Notes under the pieces: model-generated | What the model was told of the DNA's origin: nothing | The model's input: the letters and a program-made list of their open reading frames with translations, nothing else | The model's database searches: none | Position numbers and translations under genes: made by a program | Part shown: in pieces, positions 6,228 through 13,958 of the stretch | How positions within the stretch are numbered: position 1 is the first letter of the stretch | How the letters are laid out: each line of letters starts with the position of its first letter | Source of the DNA: Psychrosphaera sp. | Lineage (GTDB): Bacteria; Pseudomonadota; Gammaproteobacteria; Enterobacterales; Alteromonadaceae | Assembly (NCBI GenBank): GCA_028098005.1 | Contig: JAOHFM010000024.1 | Coordinates: 1-22,242 of the forward strand | Direction: 5' to 3' | Length of the DNA stretch: 22,242 bases

Positions 6228-8288
6228 TTATAATGCATCCGTCACAATTTTAGGTGTTACAAAAATCAGTAACTCTCTCTTTTCGTTGAAGGATGTGTCC
6301 GTTCTGAATACTCTTCCAATGAATGGTATATCACCTAACAAAGGCACTTTACTAACACTATTTATTACTTGCTGCTGATAAATACCACCTAAAACGATGG
6401 TTTCGCCATTCCGCGCAGTAACCTGAGTTTGTAATTGTTGCGTATCAATTGCTACCGCAGGACCAGTTGGAGTTGAAACTGTATCACCACGAGCATTTTG
6501 AGTTATGTTTAAATCTAAAATAACGCTGTTATCTGGTGTAATTTGAGGTGTCACCTCTAAACTTAGCACCGCTTTTTTAAATGAAACTGAGGTAGCACCA
6601 CTTGACGCGGCTTGAACATATGGAATTTCCGTACCTTGTTCAATACGCGACATACGTTGATTTGATGCCGTAATTCTTGGTGTTGCTACAATCTCGCCTT
6701 TGTTCTCTCGTTCCAAAGCTGACAGCTCTAAATCTAGTAAGGTTCCATCGGCTAAACGAGCAATTTGCACCGCTATACTACCAGCTGGGCTCGCAACCGG
6801 TAAGTTTACATTTAAACGAGGACCAGAATCTGAGCCAATTGACCCTAATCTAGTTTGACTCGCCCCTTCTAATGATCCCGAAACCCCTGTTGAACCATTA
6901 CTATCTGAACTGTTTCCTGATATACCCCAGCGGATACCAAGCTGCTCATCAATGTTGTCTCTAATGGTAACCATACGGGCTTCTATAAGAACTTGCTTGA
7001 TTGGTATGTCTAACGTTTTAACCGCTTTCTTTACAGTTTCAATGCCGCTAGTTGTATCTTTAACGAGTAATGTATTTGTACGAGCGTCAACAGACACTTG
7101 TCCACGAGGCGTTAAAATAGAAGTGCCTTCAGATTTTAGAAGAGCTGCGATTTCAGAGGCTTTAGCATAATTAATTTGGATAAACTCAGAAACAAGAACT
7201 TCAAACTCTTCTACTTTCTTTTTCGCTTCAAGTTCACGAGCTTCTCTTGCGGCCAATTCGTCTGAAGGAGCAACCATTAATACGTTGCCTTCCATACGTT
7301 TATCTAAGCCTTTTGTTCTTAACACTATATCTAATGCTTGGTCCCAAGGAACGCTGTTTAGTCTTAACGTTAACGTGCCTGATACCGTATCGGATACAAC
7401 TAAGTTAAAACTATTAAAGTCGGCGATAATTTGCAGTACTGTGCGTATTGGCAAGTCTTGGAAATTAAGGGACATTGGCTGACCTTGATATTCTGTACCG
7501 CCAGCGAGCGTACCTTGTTGTTCTGGAGCACGATTTACCGTTAGTGTGAATATGTTGTCGAGTTGTTGGAAGTCATATTCAAAATCTCCCTCAACATCTA
7601 TTACTAGTTGACTGTTGTTACCATTTTTGAACGTTTCTAACCCGGTAACAATGGTGCCAAAGTCGACAACATCCATCTTGTATAATAAGTCTGTTAAAAT
7701 GTCGGTATTATGAAATTGAATATAGATTTGTTGATCTTTAGACGTGACATCAACAGCGGCCATGTTGTCTTGTAAAAAAACTAATACACGCCCTTCCGTT
7801 GCCGAATTTACTTCTTCACCACGCCTGAAATCTAAAGCTTGTATTTTATTAATCAGCTCGATATTCGTGTTGTTATTCGATTGTAGTTCCGTTGTAGGGT
7901 TGTCAGAAATACGAATAAAAAATTTGTTTCCTTCAACGCGAGATTTATAAAGTTTTAAGTAGTCTAGTAAAATACTAACTAAAACACCGTCTTCTTGACG
8001 TTTTGTCTCAATATTAATAACCCCTTCTTTTTCAATTAGGATATTAATTAAACTTTGATCGAAGTCTGTTTCATCAAAAAACAGCTCTATCCTAGCGGGT
8101 TCATTAAAGACTTGCACACTTGGGTCAGAGTATAAACTTTCATCAAAAACAAACTCTAGTTCAGTTTCACCTTTTACAATTGGGGTATACCGAATGTCAT
8201 AAAGTAGCGGCACCGACGCGGCCGAGAAAGTCAAAAATAGTGCAAAAAATGCCGTCAATATTCTATAAAACATAACGTTACTTTTCAT
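6228..8288 (-). CDS. pilQ: PilQ, type IV pilus outer-membrane secretin
   Basis: 686 residues from ATG 8286-8288. A TTG at 8300 would add MLIT and the next ATG is at 8273; no start has a strong ribosome-binding site. I prefer 8288 because it leaves a normal signal peptide (core about FYRILTAFFALFLTF, cleavage near SAA). Two beta-rich AMIN-type domains (about 30-130 and 145-255) should bind peptidoglycan. They are followed by the secretin/TonB short N-terminal domain (about 275-340, SLNFQDLPIRTVLQII), an N1-type domain (about 365-430) and the C-terminal secretin barrel (about 435-686). The barrel carries VPLLGDIPFIGRVFRT near the end. PilQ forms the multimeric gate through which the pilus, and in competent species DNA, passes. 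It is the last gene of pilMNOPQ, about 30 bp after pilP. Confidence 0.96.
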   Translation of the reverse strand: MKSNVMFYRILTAFFALFLTFSAASVPLLYDIRYTPIVKGETELEFVFDESLYSDPSVQVFNEPARIELFFDETDFDQSLINILIEKEGVINIETKRQEDGVLVSILLDYLKLYKSRVEGNKFFIRISDNPTTELQSNNNTNIELINKIQALDFRRGEEVNSATEGRVLVFLQDNMAAVDVTSKDQQIYIQFHNTDILTDLLYKMDVVDFGTIVTGLETFKNGNNSQLVIDVEGDFEYDFQQLDNIFTLTVNRAPEQQGTLAGGTEYQGQPMSLNFQDLPIRTVLQIIADFNSFNLVVSDTVSGTLTLRLNSVPWDQALDIVLRTKGLDKRMEGNVLMVAPSDELAAREARELEAKKKVEEFEVLVSEFIQINYAKASEIAALLKSEGTSILTPRGQVSVDARTNTLLVKDTTSGIETVKKAVKTLDIPIKQVLIEARMVTIRDNIDEQLGIRWGISGNSSDSNGSTGVSGSLEGASQTRLGSIGSDSGPRLNVNLPVASPAGSIAVQIARLADGTLLDLELSALERENKGEIVATPRITASNQRMSRIEQGTEIPYVQAASSGATSVSFKKAVLSLEVTPQITPDNSVILDLNITQNARGDTVSTPTGPAVAIDTQQLQTQVTARNGETIVLGGIYQQQVINSVSKVPLLGDIPFIGRVFRTDTSFNEKRELLIFVTPKIVTDAL

Positions 8289-8318
8289 TGTAATTAGCAA
8301 TCCATATTCTTATTAGTT

Positions 8319-8849
8319 TTATTCATTTACCGAACTATCAGCTAGTTGTACATTTGCAGTGCGTTCTTTCCAGCAACCTGCGCCGTCTGGAATTAACTCT
8401 ACAAGTACCACTCGATTATCACTAACTGATGTAATACGACCATTATATAAGCCAACAAAGTTCCCTTCTGTCACTCTGTGTAATGAGCCATCAGAAGCTT
8501 GAATTAAAGCCCAAACTTCTTTGTCTGTGCCTAGAGTACCTCTCATACTCAAATTATCCAACGCAAATTTTTCCAATGGCTGTTTACGGCGACGAGGATC
8601 TGGTGCGAGACAATTTTGTGCTGGCTCATAATTTTCTTGGATTACTTCTGGCGACGGCAAATCAAAAGGACTTCGCTGTGATGTCATCGAGTAATCAATA
8701 TGTTGAAATTGATTTACCGCAGGTATTGGCTCAATTTTTACAGGCGTACCCGATTTAACTTTATTCATGTACTGCTGGATGTCTGAAACATCATCGTTGC
8801 AACCAAATAAAGTTAAGCTGAAAATTGCTAGGAGTGCGACTCTATTCAC
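8319..8849 (-). CDS. pilP: PilP, inner-membrane lipoprotein of the pilus alignment complex
   Basis: 176 residues, starting at GTG 8847-8849 with a strong AAGGAGG at 6-base spacing. A lipoprotein signal peptide ends in LTLFGC, with C17 as the lipidated residue. D19/D20 after the cysteine would favour inner-membrane retention, consistent with the family. The mid region has RSPFDLP (59-65), a conserved PilP feature, and the C-terminal beta domain (about 95-170, LSMRGTLG...WALIQASDGSLHRVTEGNFVG region) contacts the PilQ N0 domain. PilP connects the PilN/PilO inner-membrane complex to the secretin. Its start overlaps the pilO stop by 8 bp, so translation is probably coupled. Confidence 0.95.
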   Translation of the reverse strand: MNRVALLAIFSLTLFGCNDDVSDIQQYMNKVKSGTPVKIEPIPAVNQFQHIDYSMTSQRSPFDLPSPEVIQENYEPAQNCLAPDPRRRKQPLEKFALDNLSMRGTLGTDKEVWALIQASDGSLHRVTEGNFVGLYNGRITSVSDNRVVLVELIPDGAGCWKERTANVQLADSSVNE

Positions 8850-9453
8850 TTTCAGCCTCCTTATAACGATAAGTTTTTGCTACAACATTCAGTCGAAGCT
8901 TGTCACCGCCAGCTTCATTGATTGAAAAGTCATGCAAAGTTACAATTCTTGGTAAAGCTGCAACTTGGCTAACAAACTGACCAAACTCATGATAATCGCC
9001 GATTACCTCTATTTGAATTGGAAGTTCAGTATAAAACTGTTTTTCTAGCTCAGGTAACCAGTTGATTTTTATAAAAGAAAGGCCTGACGTTGTACCTACA
9101 TAAGTTATATCGTCTAGCAAACCAGGTGTTTCATGTGAAGTTGGTAGTCGCTTGAGAAGTAAAGAAAACTTTTCTTCCATGTCCACCATTTGTTTTTTGT
9201 AAGAATCTAAGTTAACTGCAGCACCGTATTTTATTCGGTAGTTATTCTTTAACTGAATTTCTTGAAGTTGCGCACTTTCAAGTGCTTCTACTTTGCTACT
9301 CACTAAAAACATGTAACTAGCAATACCAACAGCGACAGCAATAATAAGCGCCATGGCAATTTTTGCTGGTTTTGGCCAAGAGCCCATATTTTCAAAATCG
9401 ATATCATTGATATCAAACTCGGAAAAATCAAAGTTAAATTTTTCTAAATTCAC
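8842..9453 (-). CDS. pilO: PilO, type IV pilus inner-membrane assembly protein
   Basis: 203 residues. The start is GTG 9451-9453, preceded by GGAGA at about 6-base spacing. A short acidic cytoplasmic tail (1-28, rich in D, E, F and N) leads into one transmembrane helix (about 32-51), then a periplasmic coiled coil (about 55-100), then a ferredoxin-like domain (about 105-195). Together with PilN it forms heterodimers that link cytoplasmic PilM to PilP/PilQ. The size and layout fit the family. The start overlaps the pilN stop as GTGA (4 bp), and the end overlaps the pilP start by 8 bp. Confidence 0.94.
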   Translation of the reverse strand: MNLEKFNFDFSEFDINDIDFENMGSWPKPAKIAMALIIAVAVGIASYMFLVSSKVEALESAQLQEIQLKNNYRIKYGAAVNLDSYKKQMVDMEEKFSLLLKRLPTSHETPGLLDDITYVGTTSGLSFIKINWLPELEKQFYTELPIQIEVIGDYHEFGQFVSQVAALPRIVTLHDFSINEAGGDKLRLNVVAKTYRYKEAESE

Positions 9454-10019
9454 TTTTTATCTCCCTCAGCTTTTACGACGTACTTACGAACCGCAACTGT
9501 CATGGTAAAGTCACTGAGTAACGCAGTGTCTTTTTCACCGGCTACAATAGAGTCTAAGTCTGCACCCTCTAATAGATCAGATTTTTCTATATTTCTCATC
9601 ATATTAGATAGGCGGTTGTTAGATTCACTTTTACCATTTATAAGTAATGAGTCGTCTTTTTTCTCTATTTTAGTTAAATAGATGCCTGTTGGAACCATGC
9701 CTGCAACTTCATTAAATATTTCTGTACCCAAGTTGCGACTTTCTTGCAGTTGCTCTATCAGCTCAATACGTTTATTCAGATCTGCCTTAGTATTATTTAG
9801 GTTTCTAATTTCTCTAATACGTTGATCTAAAATAGAAATCTCACTTTGAAGGTAATTATTTCTGTAATTTTGACCTTCTAGCTGTTGAGAATAGTAAAAG
9901 CTCAACGCAAAAATAAGCAAAACAACTGCACCAGATATTACAGCTAAAACAGCTAAGAACTGTTGTTGCTTTTCTTTTCGGGCATTTTCTCGCCATGGAA
10001 GGAGGTTTATATATGGCAT
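9450..10019 (-). CDS. pilN: PilN, type IV pilus inner-membrane assembly protein
   Basis: 189 residues. The cytoplasmic N-terminus carries the diagnostic INLLPWR (4-10), the peptide that docks into PilM. One transmembrane helix (about 21-42) is followed by a coiled coil (about 45-90, ILDQRIREIRNLNN) and a periplasmic ferredoxin-like domain. PilN pairs with PilO in the alignment subcomplex of the pilus. ATG 10017-10019 is preceded by AAGGAG at 9-base spacing, and the Shine-Dalgarno lies inside the pilM 3' end. Its start overlaps the pilM coding end by 13 bp. Confidence 0.95.
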   Translation of the reverse strand: MPYINLLPWRENARKEKQQQFLAVLAVISGAVVLLIFALSFYYSQQLEGQNYRNNYLQSEISILDQRIREIRNLNNTKADLNKRIELIEQLQESRNLGTEIFNEVAGMVPTGIYLTKIEKKDDSLLINGKSESNNRLSNMMRNIEKSDLLEGADLDSIVAGEKDTALLSDFTMTVAVRKYVVKAEGDKK

Positions 10020-11095
10020 TCTGAAAAACTCCTTAATGCCAAGCCAGTCGCAATCATTAGTTGCGATTGTACTAAGTCAATTTCTTCTGAATCGAGTTCC
10101 GCAGCAATCTCAAGTTCGGCAAATGGTTTTGCTACAACAGTATGCGTACCTAACTCATCAATTAGTAGTCTATCCAAACCTGATATCAATGATGTACCGC
10201 CCGAAAGGACAATGTAATCTACATGGTCTTTTTCGCTGGTATTAAGAAACATCTGAATTGAACGTCTAATTTGTTGTAATAACGCGGTTTGGAACGGCGC
10301 TAACACCTCAAAGGTGTAGTTTGGTGGAAGGTCTCCATTTACTTTTGCTTTCTCAGACTCTTCATATGAGCGCCCATAATAGGACACAATTGAGTTAGTA
10401 AATTGCTCTCCGCCAAAAACTTGGTCTCGAGTGTAAAGAGACCGTTCACCTTCAATGATGCTTAAGAGAGTGACTTGTGCACCTACGTCTATAAAGGCTA
10501 CTACTTTTTTGTCTGCATCGTCTGGTAATTGTCCAATACACAATTGGCCAGCTCGACTCAATGCGTAACTTTCTACATCAAGTACTTTTGGCTCAAAACC
10601 GCCTTCAAGTACAGCATGTGATCGAGCTTCAATGTTTTCTGTTCGGGCTGCACTCAGTAAAATATCAATTTTTGAGGGGTCCGCTTTATTCACGGCGATT
10701 TTTTCGAAGTCCAAACTAACTTCATCAAGAGGGTAAGGTATGAGAGAATCGGCTTCAATTTCAATTTGACTCTCTAACTCTGAGTCTGAAAGCGTAACGT
10801 CCATATAAATCACTTTTGTAATAACACTAGAGCCAGATATGGCAACGGCGGCATACTTAGTGGATTTTGGAATTTGCTTTCTTATCTTATTGATAATCCG
10901 CGCAACGGCTTCAATATCTTGAATTTCGCTATCCTTAATCATTCCTTTGGGCATAGGTTCAACTAAAGCCTCTTCAACCCTATATACGCCGTGTTGCTCA
11001 GAAAGCAATACCGCTTTTACAGAATGAGAGCCTATATCTATCCCCACCATATAAGGGATGTTTTTTGTAAATAACTTCCTAATTGTATCTAACAT
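10007..11095 (-). CDS. pilM: PilM, actin-like cytoplasmic ATPase of the pilus complex
   Basis: 362 residues with the FtsA/actin-like fold. The phosphate-1 motif is GIDIGSHSVKAV (18-29), phosphate-2 is in AFIDVGAQVTLLSI (about 205-218), and the adenosine motif is in IVLSGGTSLISGL (about 296-308). PilM sits under the inner membrane, binds the PilN N-terminal peptide and couples the alignment complex to the cytoplasmic motors. It is the first gene of pilMNOPQ, in the customary divergent arrangement with mrcA. The ATG at 11093-11095 has only a weak ribosome-binding site. Confidence 0.96.
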   Translation of the reverse strand: MLDTIRKLFTKNIPYMVGIDIGSHSVKAVLLSEQHGVYRVEEALVEPMPKGMIKDSEIQDIEAVARIINKIRKQIPKSTKYAAVAISGSSVITKVIYMDVTLSDSELESQIEIEADSLIPYPLDEVSLDFEKIAVNKADPSKIDILLSAARTENIEARSHAVLEGGFEPKVLDVESYALSRAGQLCIGQLPDDADKKVVAFIDVGAQVTLLSIIEGERSLYTRDQVFGGEQFTNSIVSYYGRSYEESEKAKVNGDLPPNYTFEVLAPFQTALLQQIRRSIQMFLNTSEKDHVDYIVLSGGTSLISGLDRLLIDELGTHTVVAKPFAELEIAAELDSEEIDLVQSQLMIATGLALRSFSECHI

Positions 11096-11167
11096 GTCAA
11101 GTCACTGAGCTACCTGTTATTTGTCCAACAAACTAAAGATTAGACTTTTTTTCTATGAATAAAAAGC

Positions 11168-11196
11168 CTTTTCTAGAATCCTGTTCCGGTTATACT
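11168..11196 (+). promoter_or_regulatory. Possible mrcA promoter
   Basis: A good -10, TATACT (11191-11196), lies 43 bases before the mrcA ATG. The -35 position 17 bases upstream (11168-11173, CTTTTC) is a poor match. The intergenic region (11096-11239) must also hold the oppositely directed pilM promoter, for which I see only weak candidates. Confidence 0.35.
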
Positions 11197-11239
11197 ACTT
11201 ACATTATCGTCATAACAGATTTTTTTCTAGGTTTATTCA

Positions 11240-13738
11240 ATGGGTTGGCTCAAAAATTTTGGCAAGCTAGTATTTTTTGGGACATTAGTGTCCGTTTTGA
11301 TTGTTGTCGGCTTCTACTTTTATGTAAAAGACGACTTACCAACTGAAGATCTAATACGCGACGTTAAGTTTCAGATCCCCATGAAAGTTTATACTTCTGA
11401 AGGCGAACTTATTTCTCAGTTTGGCGAAAAAAGAAGAAACCCTGTGCTCTATTCTGAAATTCCTCAGACTTTAAAAGACGCTATCATTGCCACTGAAGAT
11501 TCACGCTTTTATGATCACTTTGGAATTGATCCAATCGGCATTGTACGATCTGCTATTGCCGTTATTTCAACCGGTCGAAAGGCTCAAGGTGCAAGTACAA
11601 TCACCATGCAGTTAGCACGAAATGTTTTCCTTTCACTTGATAAACGCTGGATGCGAAAAATAAAAGAAGTATATATCGCGTTACATATAGAGCAGATTAT
11701 GTCGAAAGAAGAGATTTTGACGCTATACCTCAATAAGATCCCCTTTGGTAACCGTGCTTTTGGCATAGGTGCGGCGGCTCAAGTTTATTATGGTAAAGAT
11801 ATTGGTGAACTCACCTTGCCACAACTTGCAATGATTGCAGGAATACCTAAAGCCACTACTCGATATAACCCGATTAGAAATCCAGAACTTGCCAAATGGC
11901 GCCGAAATGTTGTTTTGGGTCGAATGTTTACGGTCGGCGCTATCGACAAAGAGGCATACGAAGAAGCTAAAAACACACCTATTACCGCTAAATTACACGG
12001 TGCAAAAATTACGGCTCCAGCTCCTTATGTTGCAGAACAAGTTAGGAAAGAAATGGTTGAGCGCTTTGGTTTGGAAGCTGCCTATACAGAAGGTTTTAAA
12101 GTATTCACTACAATTAAAGTTGATGCTCAAATAGCAGCAAGACACTCGGTGCGTTCTAATATACATGCCTATGATGAGCGACACGGTTACAGAGGGCCAA
12201 GTCGTTATTTATGGGACATTGATAATTTAGATACAACGTCGGAAGTTGGAGCTGAGTGGTCTAGTGAAAAAATTCTTAAACACTTAGCCCGAATTAAAAA
12301 TTACGGCGACTTGACCCCAGCTGTTGTTACTAATGTCATGGAACAACAAATCTACGTGCTAGTAAAAGGTGGAAACGTAGAAATCATCGATTGGGATAAT
12401 TTAAAGTGGGCACGACCATATATAAGTGATACTAAGCAAGGTGATGCACCGGAAACAGCGTCTCAAATATTGAAGGAAGGCGCTTTAGTGTGGGTCCGTG
12501 AAGTTGAAGGCAACAGCTTTAGATTAGGTCAAAAGCCAACGGTAAGCAGTTCATTGGTCGCTATGAACCCAAACAATGGAGACATTTTGGCGTTAGTAGG
12601 CGGCTATGACTTTGCGCACAACCAATACAATCGAGTAACTCAGGCCAAAAGACAAATAGGTTCAAACATAAAACCTTTTGTTTATTCAGGAGCACTAGAT
12701 AATGGCGCCACGTTAGCAACGTTAATAAACGACGCACCTATTACTAAATGGGAAAAGAACAGCGTATGGCGACCTTCAAATTCGCCTGAAACTTATAATG
12801 GCCCTACAAGAGTAAGACGCGGTTTAGCTGAATCGAAAAACGTGATGGCAGTCAGATTAATGCGTACCATGGGCGTTGATAAAACTGTGGACTACCTTAC
12901 CCGCTTTGGCTTTGCAAAAGCAGACCTACCTTCTAATGAAACTATTTCATTAGGCTCGGCGGCTTTATCTCCTTTGTCAGTAGTTACGGGTATGAGCGCA
13001 TTTGCCAATGGCGGCTTTTTGGTTGAGTCAAACCTAATAGAGCGAATTGAAAATGTGGCCGGTGAGACGGTTTATCAAGCCACTAAAATGGTGGCTAATT
13101 TAGAAGAAACGGTAAGTTTAGAAGATACTTTTAAGTCCCCTTCTGCAGAAATGCCTGCACCTCGCATTATTTCTACTGAAAATGCATTTTTAATATCTGA
13201 AGCATTAAACAGCTCTATTTGGGGTGGCGGTACTTGGTCTAAAGGTAACGGCTGGAATGGAACCTCTTGGCGAGCTCGCGCTATTGGTCGACGCGATTTT
13301 AGTGGTAAAACGGGTACGACAAACGATGCAGCCGATACCTGGTTTACTGGTTTTAATGCATCAATTGTTGCCACAACTTGGGTAGGCTTTGACGCACCAG
13401 GAAGGCCACTTGGTCGAACCAAATTTAACCCTAATTTAGGTAACAATGAACAAGTGTCTGGTTCAGAAGCTGGTGCTATAACTGCATTGCCGGGTTGGAT
13501 AACTTTTATATCGGAAATTTCAGATAGCATTCCTGTTGCCAATAGAGAGATCCCTGAAGGCATTGTTTCCGTAAGGATTGATAGAAAAACTGGACTACTC
13601 TCAAGGAAAACAGACCACACAACCGAATTTGAGTACTTTATAAAAGGCACTGAGCCTACTAAGTACGTTGACGAGTTTTCACCTATTACAATCGATGAAG
13701 AAAAAGATCTCATTGACGAAGAAGAAGGGATATTTTAA
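11240..13738 (+). CDS. mrcA: Penicillin-binding protein 1A, bifunctional peptidoglycan synthase
   Basis: 832 residues, a typical PBP1A length. The N-terminal membrane anchor (about 9-29) is followed by a GT51 glycosyltransferase domain (about 50-225). Catalytic E86 is in ATEDSRFYDHFG, with QGASTITMQLARN (116-128) and the LYLNKIPFGNRAFGIGAAA motif (162-180). A beta-rich insert (about 315-430), resembling the PBP1A OB-fold domain, precedes the transpeptidase domain (about 435-760) with SxxK S475-N-I-K478, S532-K-N534 and K690-T-G692. It polymerises and cross-links lipid II in the periplasm. Both active sites look intact. The acidic tail (about 811-832) is rich in D and E. The start is ATG 11240. 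It is divergent from pilM and its stop overlaps the next gene's start by one base. Confidence 0.97.
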   Translation: MGWLKNFGKLVFFGTLVSVLIVVGFYFYVKDDLPTEDLIRDVKFQIPMKVYTSEGELISQFGEKRRNPVLYSEIPQTLKDAIIATEDSRFYDHFGIDPIGIVRSAIAVISTGRKAQGASTITMQLARNVFLSLDKRWMRKIKEVYIALHIEQIMSKEEILTLYLNKIPFGNRAFGIGAAAQVYYGKDIGELTLPQLAMIAGIPKATTRYNPIRNPELAKWRRNVVLGRMFTVGAIDKEAYEEAKNTPITAKLHGAKITAPAPYVAEQVRKEMVERFGLEAAYTEGFKVFTTIKVDAQIAARHSVRSNIHAYDERHGYRGPSRYLWDIDNLDTTSEVGAEWSSEKILKHLARIKNYGDLTPAVVTNVMEQQIYVLVKGGNVEIIDWDNLKWARPYISDTKQGDAPETASQILKEGALVWVREVEGNSFRLGQKPTVSSSLVAMNPNNGDILALVGGYDFAHNQYNRVTQAKRQIGSNIKPFVYSGALDNGATLATLINDAPITKWEKNSVWRPSNSPETYNGPTRVRRGLAESKNVMAVRLMRTMGVDKTVDYLTRFGFAKADLPSNETISLGSAALSPLSVVTGMSAFANGGFLVESNLIERIENVAGETVYQATKMVANLEETVSLEDTFKSPSAEMPAPRIISTENAFLISEALNSSIWGGGTWSKGNGWNGTSWRARAIGRRDFSGKTGTTNDAADTWFTGFNASIVATTWVGFDAPGRPLGRTKFNPNLGNNEQVSGSEAGAITALPGWITFISEISDSIPVANREIPEGIVSVRIDRKTGLLSRKTDHTTEFEYFIKGTEPTKYVDEFSPITIDEEKDLIDEEEGIF

Positions 13739-13917
13739 TGATTAAGTTTTTCTTTATTATACCGCTGCTATTAAGCCTTATTTGGTGGCAGTATTTAAGA
13801 ATTAATAATTGGAGCATAGAGCAAGGAAAGCGTGGCTTTTTCTACATTATTGCTTTCTCAATTGCTCTCGCTGCGTTTTTCGGTTTGATGTACGGTCTCA
13901 ACCATTATTTAAACTAG
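13738..13917 (+). CDS. Small two-helix membrane protein, translationally coupled to mrcA
   Basis: 59 residues. The ATG (13738-13740) shares its first A with the mrcA stop codon (TAATG), an arrangement typical of termination-reinitiation. Two hydrophobic helices (about 2-19, KFFFIIPLLLSLIWWQYL, and about 33-52, GFFYIIAFSIALAAFFGL) are joined by a short hydrophilic loop (RINNWSIEQGKR). Both termini would lie on the same side of the membrane. I recall similar short proteins, with a W...QGK-GF pattern, after mrcA in related bacteria, but know of no function. Its position makes a role with PBP1A or the envelope plausible; that is inference only. Confidence 0.7.
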   Translation: MIKFFFIIPLLLSLIWWQYLRINNWSIEQGKRGFFYIIAFSIALAAFFGLMYGLNHYLN

Positions 13918-13929
13918 TACAAACGTAAT

Positions 13930-13958
13930 CAGAGCTAGCTTAAATTTTGCTAGCTCTG
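13930..13958. terminator. Perfect 10-bp hairpin between convergent genes
   Basis: CAGAGCTAGC (13930-13939) and GCTAGCTCTG (13949-13958) form a perfect 10-bp stem with a 9-base AT-rich loop. It follows the small mrcA-linked gene by 12 bases on the plus strand. The RND permease stop codon (13940-13942) is in the loop and the right arm encodes its last residues. T-runs are short on both sides (TATTT on plus). It is a probable bidirectional terminator. Confidence 0.55.

Noticed and set aside
13075..13713. 212-residue open frame on the minus strand inside mrcA
   Set aside because: It lies opposite the well-supported transpeptidase domain of PBP1A and its translation is serine/proline/valine-rich antisense with no recognisable domain; it is a shadow frame.
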